Shown here: one piece after another, positions 48,501 through 60,078 of the stretch | Layout of the letters: each line of letters starts with the position of its first letter | Numbering within the stretch: the stretch's first letter is position 1 | Source: Heterostelium album PN500 | Lineage: Eukaryota; Evosea; Eumycetozoa; Acytosteliales; Acytosteliaceae | Direction of reading: 5' to 3' | Length of the DNA: 64,000 nt | Assembly (NCBI RefSeq): GCF_000004825.1 | Contig: NW_008805070.1 | Coordinates: 2,046,001 to 2,110,000, forward strand | Notes under the pieces: generated by a model | What the model saw: only the letters and a program-made list of their open reading frames with translations | The model's database searches: none | Told to the model about the DNA's origin: nothing | Program-made: the position numbers and the translations under genes

Positions 48501-51500
48501 TCTCATTCTCGGTTTGTTGAAGAAGATCGACTTGGACAACTCGGTTCCCGACTACATCGAACTACTCAAAAAACTATCGCAACTCGCTGGCAACAGTATG
48601 GATATCTCACTGCGCGCGAAACAAATCATTGTTAACTCACAATTGCCATCGAACGACCAACGTATCATTCAACTCGATCGTTCCATCAAACAGATTAACG
48701 AACTTCTCGAGGAGGAAGAGAGATACAAGGAGATCTACAACATCTCTAAACAATCGGCTGACTTGCTCGATGTTCTCATTCCAAACTTTGAGAACGCCGA
48801 CGAGTTTGTTCGTCGTACTTCAATGGAGATCTATGTTCGTCACTCCTATCGTTCTTATCACGTCGAGAACATTCGTGTCACTCTCGACAACAATGACGCA
48901 GAAGCGAAACGTGGATTCGAAAGTGTTGAATGGCATTTCTATATTACACTGCCAGGTAACAATATAAGTCCACCGCTATCATCGTCGAGCAACGGTCGTT
49001 CCACTCTTGGTTTGGGTGTGCGTCCTCACTCGATCTTGAGCGGACTCTCAATGATGCGTACCGACTCTACAGACTCGATTCAAGCGATGGAAGATCAAAC
49101 CAAACTTCGTTACGGTATGATGGTATCGTTTGAGAATGAATCGAAATTCGAAGTAGCTCTTCCCAATATCTTGAAGAACTACAATATCGAAGATGATTTC
49201 AATCAAGGACGTTCAAAGACATCGGGCGAGAGCACCGACATCCTCTCTGTAGTATTGAAATACCTGCCAGAGACAATGGCAGAGGAGAATGAAGCTACTC
49301 AACGTTTCTCTGCTATTCTCAAGTCGAATCAACGTGAGCTGTCACTCGCCAGAATCCGTCGTGTCACTTTTGTCTGTTGTGGTAAGGTCGGTCAACAACC
49401 GAAATACTATACTTTCCGTGAGCGTCATGGATACAAGGAAGATCCAATCTTTAGACATATCGAACCGGCAATGGCTTATCATCTTGAAGTTCGTCGTTTG
49501 AATAACTTTGATATCTCACACGTTCCAACTCAGTCACAACGTATCCATCTCTACTATGCACAGGAGAAGGGTAAGAAGGAGACCGATCCAGATGCCGATC
49601 GTTGTTTCTTTGTCAGATCGGTTATTAGATTCAGTGATCTCTCATCGAATGGAAACGAAACAAAGATGGTTGATATCCTTCTCTCTCAGGTGGAAGCACT
49701 TCTCTCTGAGTCGATTGAAGCTCTCGAGATGACAATGGCCAATCGTAAATATGCACGTGCACAAAATCATAGTATCTTCTTGAATATCATGCCAGAGGTC
49801 ATGTTTGACGAGCGTATGATTGGCTATGTCGTACAGGAGATTGGTGACCGTCTCGGTAAGAAGCTGTGGAAGTTGCGTGTCGGACAAGTCGAAGTCAAGG
49901 GTCGTCTCAGAAAAGACAACCAGCTGATTCCAGTGAGATTCTTTGTACAGAATCCAACTGGTTATGCATTCCAAGTGCAATGCTACTACGAGCAGATGAA
50001 CGCAGTTGGCCAGCAGGTGTTTGCTGTCGTTCCAGGAAGTGCTCGTGGCATCTGGGAAGGTCTGCCAGTCGACACGCCATATCCAGTGATGGACGCCGTT
50101 CAACGTAATCGTTTCAAAGCACAACGTCTCGATACCACCTATGTCTACGATTTCCCAGATCTCTTTACCGAGGCACTTCAATCAATCTGGATGGAGTACA
50201 TGGAGCGCAACAAGGAGAATCCAGCCAAAGTAAGTCCACCACCACGTCCAGTGGTAGATGCCGTCGAACTCATTATCACTCCAGGTGTCAACTGTACAGA
50301 CTATCCACCTTCTACACCATACGAGCAGCTGCCAGAGAATATGCGTCCTACAATCGAAGAGACATACCGTCCCATAGGCTACAACGACATCGGTATGGTA
50401 GCATGGAAGATGACACTCTACACACCGGAGTATCCAGCCGGTCGTCAAGTCATTGTCATTGCCAACGATATCACCCATCAAATCGGTTCGTTCGGTCCAC
50501 AAGAGGATCTGATGTTCCAACTTGCCAGTGAGATGGCACGTCGTGAACAAATTCCAAGAATCTACCTATCTTCCAACTCTGGTGCAAGAATTGGTTTGGC
50601 AGATGAGGTAAAGAGTAAGTTCCGTGTACTTTGGAACAATCCAAAGGATCCATCTAAAGGTGCTCGTGCTCTATATCTCGCCGATGAAGACTATCAAGCG
50701 CTATCAAAGACAAACTCGATTGCCGCTCAACAAGATGCAGAGGGAAGATGGATTCTCACAGATATCATCGGTCAAAAGAATGGATTCGGTGTTGAGAATC
50801 TCAGTTGGTCAGGTTTCATCGCTGGTGAAACATCGAAAGCCTACGATGATATCTTCACAATCACTCTGGCAACAGGTCGTTCCGTTGGTATCGGTGCTTA
50901 TCTTGTTCGTCTCGGTCAACGTACCATCCAAAACGATGCTCCTATCATCTTGACAGGTGCATCGGCACTCAACAAAGTTCTTGGTAAAGATGTCTACGAA
51001 TCGAATCAACAGTTGGGAGGTGCTCAAATTATGTATCCAAACGGTGTTTCTCATATCTCTGTCAACGACGAACTACGTGGTATCACATCGATACTCCAAT
51101 GGATTGCATTCGTTCCCAAGTCCAAAGGAGAGTTGGTTCCAATTGTAGCGCCAATCGATCCACCCACTCGTGACATTGATTTCGATCCAACCATGAACAG
51201 TAAATACGATATTCGTGATTTGATATCTGGTTATTCATCAAATGTCGATCCATTGGTTTGGATCAGTGGTTTGTTCGATCGTGATTCTTTCATTGAGACC
51301 ATGGGAGGTTGGGCCAAGACAGTTGTCTGTGGTCGTGCCAGACTCGGTGGTATTCCAGTCGGTGTCATCGGTGTGGAGACTAGAACCATTGAGAAGGTTA
51401 TTCCAGCCGATCCAGCCAATCCTCTATCACAGGAAGTCGTCATTCCACAGGCTGCACAAGTATGGTATCCCGACTCCTCTTACAAGACTGCTCAGGCAAT

Positions 51501-52422
51501 TGCCGACTTTAACAAGGGTGAGGAGTTGCCACTCATTATCTTGGCCAACTGGAGAGGTTTCAGTGGTGGTATGAGAGATATGTTTGACGAGATTCTCAAG
51601 TTTGGTTCGATGATTGTCGACAACCTTCGTAACTACAAACAACCCGTAATGGTTTATATCCCACCTGAAGGAGAGCTTAGAGGTGGTGCTTGGGTAGTGT
51701 TGGACAGCACTATCAACTTGGATCAAATGGAGATGTACGCCTCTGAAAGCGCAAGAGGAGGTGTTCTCGAACCAAACGGTATCGTTGAGATCAAGTACCG
51801 TGATCCGGAACTCATTCGCACAATGCATCGTCTCGACGACAAGATCGCATCGCTCGACCAAGATCTTGCCAACTGCCAAGACGACAGCCAAATCAAGCAA
51901 ATCAAACAACAAATTCAGACACGTGAAAAAGAGCTACTGGCAATCTATCAGCAAGTGGCAATCAAGTTTGCCGACCTCCACGACACTCCGGGTCGTATGA
52001 AAGCCAAGGGTGTCATTCACGACGTCGTCCCATGGAAATCGGCACGTAAATACTTTTACTTCCGTCTCAAACGCAGACTACTGGAGGAACAACAGATCCG
52101 CCTGATGGAGCGTATCAACCCATCACTCAACCGATACGAACGCAAACAAATCTTGGAATCATGGATCGAAGAATTGGCAATGTCCGAAGACAACCAATTG
52201 CCAGCTCAATTCCACGAGAATCAGTGGCGATCTGAATTCCTCAGTAACTCATGTAATTTATTGCAAGACAAGATCAACGATCTTAGAAAGTCCTACATTC
52301 AAAACCAAATTGTTCACTATGTACAACAAGATTCAGATGCAGCTTTAGACGGCTTAATTCAATTGATTGATACACTATCACCCGATCAAAAGAAATATAT
52401 AATATCAAAATTGAACAATTAA
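45576..52422 (+). CDS. accA: Acetyl-CoA carboxylase, eukaryotic multidomain
   Basis: Makes malonyl-CoA from acetyl-CoA, bicarbonate and ATP, the committed step of fatty acid synthesis. Exons 45576-46678 and 46764-52422 give 2253 residues, close to yeast and animal ACCs. Biotin carboxylase (about 1-560): [30 protein letters not shown], the ATP Gly-loop [14 protein letters not shown], and [11 protein letters not shown]. The biotin carrier motif is EVMKMYMPL with the biotinylated Lys at about 685. A long central ACC region follows, then the carboxyltransferase halves (about 1490-2060): [58 protein letters not shown]. There is no N-terminal organelle signal, so it is probably cytosolic. Coding G+C is high in the carboxylase part. 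The only coding intron (GTAAAT...CTATAG) falls after PLYR. Confidence 0.98.
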
Positions 52423-52866
52423 TCCAAAATCAAACAACAACAACAATAATAAGCAAAAACAAATCAATAATTACAATTACAGGCAAATAATAAACACCAC
52501 CAAACCATTTAAATTATTTTATTATTACAAACACAATTTGATAATTTTACAAGTACCCTTTTGTGATTGATTATTTATTTAAACACACAAATTGTGATTA
52601 CATTTTTAATAATAATTGAAAGTAACTGGTTACATCATTATCGTTATATAGAACTGATATATATAATCAGGCAAATATATATATTTGACTAAATAGTCAA
52701 AAAATATTAAAAAAATTAAATCTGTATAAATTTTAAAATATAAATATTAATTATTTTTGTTATTATTTGATCAAATATTATCAATACTTTTTTTTTTTTT
52801 GTGTTTGCAAACAAATAATTATAATCAAATAATACTATATAGTACTACCTACTCAATATCCCATCC
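52423..52866. other. Intergenic spacer, ACC to CBM49-like gene
   Basis: 444 A+T-rich bases including the 3' UTR of ACC (AATAAT/AAATAA signals near 52488) and the promoter of the next gene. No other feature seen. Confidence 0.4.
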
Positions 52867-53256
52867 ATGAAAAATATTTCTGCTTTTGCAATTTTAATTT
52901 TACTAATTTCTGTATCGATACACCAAACGATTGCAGTTGAAATCACACAAAGAATAGTTAGTGTCTTTAAACAAGGTGGTAATAAAATCTATCAATATCA
53001 AGTAGATTTACATAATCCAAGCTCCGATACATATGCTGGTATGTCATTCTATTTGGTGCCATCGAAATATGTTTTGAAATACTGGAACATTGTTGTCATA
53101 CAAAGAGAAGAAATGGATGCAGATGTTCCAAACTCACTGGTATTCGTTCTGCCAGATTACGCTTCCACACTGAAACCAAATGAAACATTTTCTTTTGGAT
53201 TCACAGCCTCAAATGATCCAAACATTAAAGTTAGAGGAAGAACAATTCTTGCATAG
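52867..53256 (+). CDS. Secreted CBM49-like protein
   Basis: Single exon, 129 residues. Signal peptide MKNISAFAILILLISVSIHQ, then one beta-sandwich of about 105 residues: EITQRIVSVFKQGGNKIYQYQ, VDLHNPSSDTYAGMSFYL, WNIVVIQREEMDADVPNSL and LKPNETFSFGFTASN. The pattern (strand with Y.Y.V.L.N, a W..VV region, and a final P.E.F.FGF) is that of CBM49, the cellulose-binding module common in dictyostelid stalk and spore-coat proteins. The usual job is binding to cellulose of the stalk tube, slime sheath or spore wall. A single free module of this length is common in the group. Assignment is by pattern, not by alignment. Confidence 0.7.
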   Translation: MKNISAFAILILLISVSIHQTIAVEITQRIVSVFKQGGNKIYQYQVDLHNPSSDTYAGMSFYLVPSKYVLKYWNIVVIQREEMDADVPNSLVFVLPDYASTLKPNETFSFGFTASNDPNIKVRGRTILA

Positions 53257-53401
53257 AAAAAACAGCAATCCAACAAATCAATTTAAAAATAAAATAAATA
53301 TAAATAATAATATGTGTATATATATTTGAAAAATTAGTAATATTAACATTGTTTTTTTTATTTACATTACAATTAAGATATAATTTGTTATATTATGTGA
53401 A

Positions 53402-53965
53402 TTAATACTTATTTTTGAGTCTCCTCTTGGTTGTTTGAGCACCATCCTCATCACTATCGGTATCAGTGAAACGAGAACCAACTTTGTTCTCCTTTAGCCA
53501 TTTGTTTATTGTTCCTGCAATGTTATCTGCAAACTTTACATCGAAATAGAGTGTGTCTGACAATGGAATACTCAGACTACCGTCCAACATCAAGAATATC
53601 TTTTGAAGTTTCTTCTTCTCGTGTACCTGTTCCTGTACGTAGGCGTGAGTCAATCGACTCAAATCGAATACCAAATCCATTCCGGGTTGGCGCTTGATGA
53701 TATCGATAATATTACGATAGTTCATTGTGATCTCTTTCTTTTGTAGGTCGAGCGTCATGTTGAATTCATCGCGAACATTGAGCAGACCCATCAGTATAAA
53801 CGTTGCCAAGAAAAGATACTTTCCACAAAAGAGAAACCAACCCTCCGAATGCATAAAGAATGGAAGGAACCCAACCAAAGCAATAACGAATCCCAATGTC
53901 CATTCTTTATTTCTATCACTATGTTCAATCTTTAATCTTTCTTTTGAAGTCTCTGTTATTTTCAT
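53402..53965 (-). CDS. CYBC1/EROS-like protein (NADPH oxidase chaperone family)
   Basis: Single exon, 187 residues. Two adjacent membrane helices near the N-terminus (WTLGFVIALVGFLPFFMH, FCGKYLFLATFILMGLLNV) are followed by a beta-rich cytosolic domain: LDLQKKEITMNYRNIIDII, DLVFDLSRLTHAYVQEQ, KIFLMLDGSLSIPLSD. An acidic Ser/Asp and basic tail closes it. Length, topology and spaced matches (W-L, E-W--F, the K-----Y block, the HAYVQEQ position, and SIPLSD against SHPLT) suggest the CYBC1/EROS family, which in mammals stabilises the gp91phox-p22phox pair in the ER. Dictyostelids have Nox enzymes, so this is biologically sensible. The match is distant and from memory; a structure-level comparison would settle it. 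Confidence 0.55.
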   Translation of the reverse strand: MKITETSKERLKIEHSDRNKEWTLGFVIALVGFLPFFMHSEGWFLFCGKYLFLATFILMGLLNVRDEFNMTLDLQKKEITMNYRNIIDIIKRQPGMDLVFDLSRLTHAYVQEQVHEKKKLQKIFLMLDGSLSIPLSDTLYFDVKFADNIAGTINKWLKENKVGSRFTDTDSDEDGAQTTKRRLKNKY

Positions 53966-54452
53966 TTTGTTATGATTATTATTATTATTATTTCACCTTT
54001 ATCAATTTGATTAGAAATTGATTTATTCTCTAACTTTGGTACAACATTAAATAATAAATGTAAAAAAAAAATAAACAATTTAAAAAAATAATTTAATAAT
54101 GATCACGTGATCTTAACTTTGCTGTAAATGTGGGTGATGTCAGATTGGTTTTTTTTGATCATTATTATTTTTAAAAAAAGAGTTTAATTTCAACGTTGAT
54201 CAAATGGAGGGTGTTAAATAGACACACAAATACATTGATGTTTATAAACACACACAGTCATCATGTAATAATATTTATTATAATTTTCGAAATTTGAAAT
54301 AAATAAAACATTACATACATTACAATTGTATAAAGTAATTATAAATATGAAGGAGGAGAATTGGAGTTGGAAGAAGATATTAATCTTTTTTGTTGCTGTT
54401 GTTGTTGTTGCTTGTTGTTTGTTGTCAATTGTCTTACTTTTGCATTTCTGAT
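53966..54452. other. Promoter of the EROS-like gene
   Basis: 487 bases between two minus-strand genes. A perfect 12-base palindrome GATCACGTGATC at 54101-54112, holding a CACGTG E-box, lies about 140 bases upstream of the EROS-like start. The rest is the A+T-rich 3' flank of the MFS gene, including a short C/A/G repeat near 54390-54420. Confidence 0.4.
54101..54112. promoter_or_regulatory. Palindromic E-box
   Basis: GATCACGTGATC, perfect over 12 bases, with the CACGTG core used by bHLH and bZIP factors. It lies 136-147 bases upstream of the EROS-like start codon, a plausible promoter distance. Confidence 0.35.
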
Positions 54453-56041
54453 TTATTGAACTTTTGCATCGCTCTTTAATCTCTTGTAATCTTCTTTTAC
54501 AAACAAGAGAAGAATCACAGAGACTGCAGAACAACCAACTAGCATCCAATTGAGTGTTTGTGGTGGAATCAACGAACCCACTTCAATCGAAACAAACGTA
54601 AAAACATTGATCAAAATCGAGATCAAAGATGATCCAACTGCCTCTGGAATAGGGAAAGAGACCTCAACTGCACCTTCAAAAATAATTGGATAATAACCAT
54701 TTATCTTGATTGTTATTTTAAAAATAATAATTGTTTAGTTTGTTATTCTCTAAAACAAATAATATTGTATGTATACATACCAGGAAACCACCTAAAATGT
54801 TAAAGAGCTGACCTAGCCAATACCAAGGTGGAAGAATTCCCTGAATAATGAGTGAAAATCTAATAATTATATTAATAATAAATTATGTTAGAATCTGATA
54901 ATAAATAGGTTGTTTGCCAATAATTAATTATTTATACTTACAATAAATATGAAGCAGTATTCAAAATAAATATAAGTATTAATAATTTTTTAAAGTTGTG
55001 TACTTTGTCATGGATAAAACCACAAATGATTCCACCGAATAGACCAGCGAGGATTCCAAAGAAACCAAGCCATTTACCTTGTGAAGGTGTATATACATTG
55101 ACAATGATTTCTGTGAGAATTGCTGACCACCCGGCATAGCAACCCGAGGTGATTGATGACACGATTGTGAGAATGGATGCAGAGGGAATACGCAAGAATC
55201 TATAGGATTGAATGAAGAGTTGTTTCCAACTGTCGAGCAGTCCAATGTGGCTGGCTTGATGTGCTCGCTCCGCTTCGAGTGCAGTGGCACTCGGTGGTGT
55301 AGGTGGTTTCTCAGGATAGTAAATGAGAATGGCAATGAAAATGAGTGCTCCCGACACCGCCTCGGCATACAACAAGTATTTGAGGTGCGTGTCGGTAGTG
55401 GCGAACAACGCCAGTAGGAAACCGATAGCGCTGCCACTAAAGTTTGAAACTGTGCTGATCGCAGTCGAGAAGGTTCTCTCCTCGGGCGGAAACCAAACGT
55501 TGGAAATCTTGGTGGGAACAGTCATCATGAACGGTCCAGCAATCGCATTGAACGACTGGCCAATGATGACCAGCGGGAATATTCCTGGAACCGACCGGAC
55601 GGCACCACCAATCGCAACCAACGCCGATGCAATCAGAATGTTTGGACGAATTCCGTAACGATTGATCGACCACGAGAACACAACGGAAAACGGTACATAT
55701 AGAATCGGACCAAGTTCCGTGAGGAAATTGATTCTCGCCAAATCCGTATTATAATATTGTTTGGCGAGCACTGCAACCGTGGAGAAAGTAATCCAGAAAT
55801 TACACTGATTCAGTGATAGCAGTGTAAACATAAAGAGAACCCACCATCTTCTTTTGTAAACAATGAATTTGCCGTCGGCACCCGTTACAGGTGGCGAATT
55901 ATTTTCATGGTCGGCCGATGCATAATTGATAGAGATATCATTATTTATCAGTAAAGGTGTATTTTCCTTGTTGTTGGTTCTTTGAAAAGAATCGTTGTCT
56001 TCATCGTCATTCCTAAACATAATTTTATTATTATATTTCAA
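54453..56041 (-). CDS. MFS transporter, SLC49A4/DIRC2-like (FLVCR family)
   Basis: Exons 56041-54942, 54859-54781 and 54704-54453 give 476 residues; human DIRC2 has 478. A cytosolic N-terminus carries an acidic dileucine-type signal (ENTPLLINN), as in lysosomal DIRC2. About twelve membrane helices follow: KRRWWVLFMFTLLSLNQCNFW, ELGPILYVPFSVVFSWSINRYGIRPN, NAIAGPFMMTVPTKISNVWFPPEERT, FGILAGLFGGIICGFIHDKVH, and, after the introns, INGYYPIIFEGAVEVSFPIPE, typical of the FLVCR/DIRC2 group near helix 10. Donors are GTAAGT and GTATGT. SLC49 members carry haem, choline or pyridoxine; the substrate here is unknown. The second Met (MFRND) is an alternative start. Coding DNA from about 55000 to 55900 is comparatively rich in G+C. 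Confidence 0.82.
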
Positions 56042-57317
56042 AAAATAATAATACTACAACAACAACAACATAAATAAATAAATAAATAAATTTAAATCTA
56101 AATTGTTATCTAATCTATCTTTTTTAAATCTTTTATATATCTATGTGTTATATATCTGAAAAATAATAATATAGTTCAAAATATTTTCTTTTTAAATGAA
56201 TAAATAAAATTGGAGTTTAGATTTTTTTTTTTTATTCCAAAGAGTTTAAAATTATTTTGATTGAAAAATGTATTAGTGAGGGGGTTTTTTTGATTATTTT
56301 TTCACACATGTGCAAATTTCATAACCATCTTTTTTTACACAAAATTCACATCCTGGTTAGAATTTTCAATCTTTGCATAGTTTTTTGTTTTTGACATTTT
56401 TGTGGACCATAAGGAGAAAGGTTGACATCATGATGCAGATATCATATGAACTACAAATTCATCTAAAATTAGTATTCATCAGATTCGCATCAAAATAAAT
56501 CTCAATATTTAATATTTTTTGTTTTTTTTTGTTTAACTATTTTTCCTAAAATTTTTTTCTTTCTTTTTGTCTATTTCTTTCATTTTTGAAATACATAAAC
56601 TCCTGATTTGAAGTTTGAGAAAATGTTATTTTAAAAAAGACTTGATTTTTCTTTATTGTGTGGACAATAATTTAAAAAATAACAAAAGAGTAAATTGTTT
56701 TTTACACTAAAATTCTTAACTATTCAAGAATAGTTTAATAGAATAGTAAGTTACTCTTCGGAAAAGAATGACCGTTATTGAAAAAACACAAGAGAATTTA
56801 ATATTTCAAATAATTTAAACAACTTAATAATTAATGATTAAACCTAATTTTTTTGAAAAAACAAAAAAAAAAAAAAAAACAAAATTAAACGTTTTGAAAA
56901 AAATTGGTTGGTTAAGATTAATCCCAATTTGGAAAATCAAAAAGGACTCGATTTTTTTTTAATACCAAAAGGTCTCTCTTAGATCACTTTTTTTTAAATT
57001 AAAGTTTTAATAAATTTAAATAAAGACTATCTAGGGTTCGCAATATAATATCGTCTTGAAAAAAATTAACGTATTGATAGCACCACAAATGTGACTTCCA
57101 GTTAGTATTTGAACTCTCTGATTTCTTATTTAAGGTCATGACCTCTCTTGTATTTTAATTAAAAATCCAACTTTAACTTTTAAAGATCAATCTCTTTTTT
57201 TAAAGATATATTATATTTGCACATATTTATATTTAAATATATCTTTTTATCTAAAATTAATATTCTATTATTTTTCTTTCACCGATATTAATTAATTGAT
57301 ATTTAATTTCCATATCA
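56042..57317. promoter_or_regulatory. Divergent intergenic region
   Basis: 1.3 kb between the MFS gene (-) and the cathepsin gene (+). Mostly A+T tracts. A perfect palindrome AGGTCATGACCT lies at 57133-57144, about 175 bases upstream of the cathepsin start. No gene is seen. Confidence 0.4.
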
Positions 57318-58382
57318 ATGTTTAAACTTTCAATTTATATCCTATTGGCTTTTTTGCTAGTGGGAACTGTTTATTCACAACAACAATGTTTAGATAATGT
57401 TGTTTCTTATACCGACCAAGATAGAGCCAACATTCCAGCATCTTTCGATGCCAGAACACAATGGCCAAATTGTATTTCACCTGTTAGAGATCAAGGAAGT
57501 TGTTCAAGGTAATAATTTAATTAATTATTTATTATTTATTCTTAAAAAAACAATTTTAGAAACTAATTTATTTATTTCTATTTCTTTGAATAATTATAAC
57601 TTAGTTGTTGGGCTATGACATCATCATCTATTCTTGCTGATAGATTATGTATTGCCTCTGGTGGAGCTATCAAGAAGTTACTATCGCCACAATATATGGT
57701 GGATTGCGCCAAGAACTGTAAGACAAACAGTCAATCGGATTGCAACTCTGGTTGTAAATTCGGTTTCCTCGATATCTCGATGGAGTATCTATCGAATGGA
57801 ATCTCCGCAGAATCATGTCTTCCCTACAAGGAATCGGATGCAACCTGTCCATCGCAGTGTAAAGACGGCTCGCCAATCCAGCTGTACTACGGTTCCGGCT
57901 GTATCAGTATTGGCAACCTGAAGGACGCGCAACTCGAGATCATGAAGAACGGCCCGATCCTCGCTGTCTTCCAGATCTTCACTAGCCTCTACAATATCGG
58001 CAGTGGATTGTACCGTGGCACTGGCGACCCAGCGGAAGGACATGCCGCACGTGTCATTGGCTGGGGCGAAGAAAACGGTACACCCTACTGGTTGGCACTC
58101 AATTCGTGGGGCACCGAATTCGGTATGGACGGTGCATTCAAGGTGCCAATGGGTGAGAATATCGCCGGTTTCGAATCGCAGCTACTCTCTGTCAAGCCAA
58201 ACGTCGATGCTTCGCCAAAGGGTGCCGACGCCAACTGGAACGGTGGATCGACACCGAGCACCGGAGACAACAACAGTGGCAACTCTGGAAGTGGTAACAC
58301 AGCCAGTCAGATTCTACAGCCAATCTCGATCGTCTTTATCCTAATCACTTTACTTTCATCGGCAATCGTAATGTTTAATTAA
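57318..58382 (+). CDS. Cathepsin B-like papain-family cysteine protease with GPI-type tail
   Basis: Exons 57318-57508 and 57605-58382 give 322 residues. Signal peptide MFKLSIYILLAFLLVGTVYS is followed by only ~20 residues before the mature start (IPASFDARTQWPNCISPVRD), so the inhibitory propeptide is minimal. Catalytic features: oxyanion Gln in RDQGSC, nucleophile Cys in SSCWAM (Gly of GSCGSCW is Ser here), His in EGHAARVIGWG (about residue 210), and Asn in ALNSWG (about 230). Cys pattern and DARTQWPNC are cathepsin B-like; no two-His occluding loop was found. The C-terminus has a Gly/Ser/Asn linker and a hydrophobic end (ILQPISIVFILITLL), as for GPI anchoring. So it is probably a surface or lysosomal-membrane-tethered protease. 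The intron (GTAATA...CTTAG) splits the second Ser codon of the active-site loop. Confidence 0.88.
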
Positions 58383-58735
58383 ACTCTCAATAATAATCAT
58401 ATCAGATGACTGACCATCATCTTATCTTATGACATTTGTGTAAATATATTTTATAAAAATAAACAAATTTAATTTTTTTCAAAATAAAAAAAACAATCAC
58501 TTTTTTTTTTGCTAATTAAATTTTATTTTTTTTAATATTTTTATTTTTAAAGTGAACATCAAAAAAAACACCAAATTTGTAATTTAATTTTTTTTTTATT
58601 ATTTTACTTTATCAATCTTTAATTCTTTCAATCAATTTATATATTTTGTACATTTTACCTTTTTTAAATAATCAAATCATTTTTGTGTGTATTTTTCTAT
58701 TTTATCTTTTTTCATATATAATATTGTAGAATAAA
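58383..58735. other. Intergenic spacer
   Basis: 353 very A+T-rich bases between the cathepsin gene and psma6, both on the + strand. T runs only; nothing further seen. Confidence 0.4.
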
Positions 58736-59731
58736 ATGAGTGGAAGTAGAGCAGGTACAGCAGGTTATGATATGAGTATTATTTTCTCACCACAGGGAAA
58801 GCTCTATCAAGTTGGTATGTGTCTATTTTGTTTTTGTTTTGTTTGTTTCAAAGAGAATTAACTAACATATATATATAATTACTACTTATTATTATTATTG
58901 TAGAATATTCATTCAAAGCAATTAAATCAGGTGGTTTAACATCGATTGGTATTCGTGGTAAAGATACTGTAGTTGTTGCAGCACAAAAGAAGATCCCAGA
59001 CAAGTTGATCGATCCATCAACTGTTTCCTCCATTTATAAAATTACAGATTATCTTGGTTGTATTCAGACTGGTATTGTTCGTATGTATTATTAACTAATA
59101 TGACCTTTAATATTATATAAAACTAACAAACATATAATAATACATTAATATATATAACATAGCCGATGCAAAGTTACAAGTTAGTAAAGCAAGACAAGAA
59201 GCAGCACATTTCCATCACAAGTTTGGATATCAAATCCCACCCAACGTCATGGCCAAGAAAGTTGCCGATCAAGCACAACTTTCAACTCAACACGCTTCAT
59301 CAAGACCACTAGGTGTTTGTATGTTAATTACAATACAATAGATGTTTTAAACAAAGATAAGATACTAATGTTATTATTGTTGTTGTTGTTGTTGTTTAGC
59401 AATGATTTTGATAGGATTCGACGATGAGTTGGGACCACAGTTATTCAAGATGGATCCATCGGGTGCATTTTTCGGTTATAAGGCAACTGCTGCTGGTGAG
59501 AAGGAACAAGAGGCAACCAATTTCCTCGAAAAGAAGTTCAAGTCTAATCCACAGCTATCGAGAGACGAAACCATTCAATTGGCCATTTCAACTCTACAGA
59601 ATGTATTGGGTGCCGACCTAAAGGCATCCGATCTCGAAATCGGTATTTGCAGTAGAGACGACACCAAATTCAGATTGTTACCAGAGGAAGATATCGATAA
59701 TCAATTAACAAAGTTGGCCGAAAGAGATTAA
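58736..59731 (+). CDS. psmA6: 20S proteasome subunit alpha type 6 (alpha 1)
   Basis: Structural alpha-ring subunit of the 20S core. Exons 58736-58814, 58904-59080, 59163-59318 and 59400-59731 give 247 residues (human PSMA6 has 246). The alpha-type signature is [24 protein letters not shown], split by the first intron after QV; the gate-forming N-terminus is SGSRAGTAG. Downstream motifs: [60 protein letters not shown], and the end [17 protein letters not shown]. All three introns start GTATGT and end in AG, and every join keeps frame and family sequence. Very secure. Confidence 0.97.
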
Positions 59732-60078
59732 ACGACGATCTTTAAAGTTAGTTTTAATTTTTTTTTTTAAAACAAAACAACAAAATAACAAAATAACAAC
59801 AAATACAAAAACAAATAACAAATAACAAAATAATAAAAACCTATATATTATATATAAACCTCATTATATTAGTTAAACTATTTTGTTGTAATTGTTACAA
59901 TTTTGTAGTTTATTAAATTAAACAACAACATAACAACAAACAAATAATAATAATAACAAAAACCTATTTATATTTAAATAACCTCATAATGAGTTGTTAT
60001 AACAACTACATATTGTTTTATTAAATAGTATATATTTTGAATGTTTTAATAATATATGAGTGTATAAAAGTACTAAAT
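59732..60078. other. Convergent 3' flank
   Basis: 347 bases between psmA6 (+) and the START gene (-). It holds two related copies of an AACAAAATAACAAC-type repeat followed by AAAACCTAT (59775-59850 and 59925-59970). They look like an imperfect local duplication of about 80 bases. No gene is visible. Confidence 0.4.

Noticed and set aside
57075-57165. tRNA-like fragment on the minus strand (gagttcaaatac)
   Set aside because: T-stem does not pair, there is no acceptor stem and no D arm; only the palindrome is retained.
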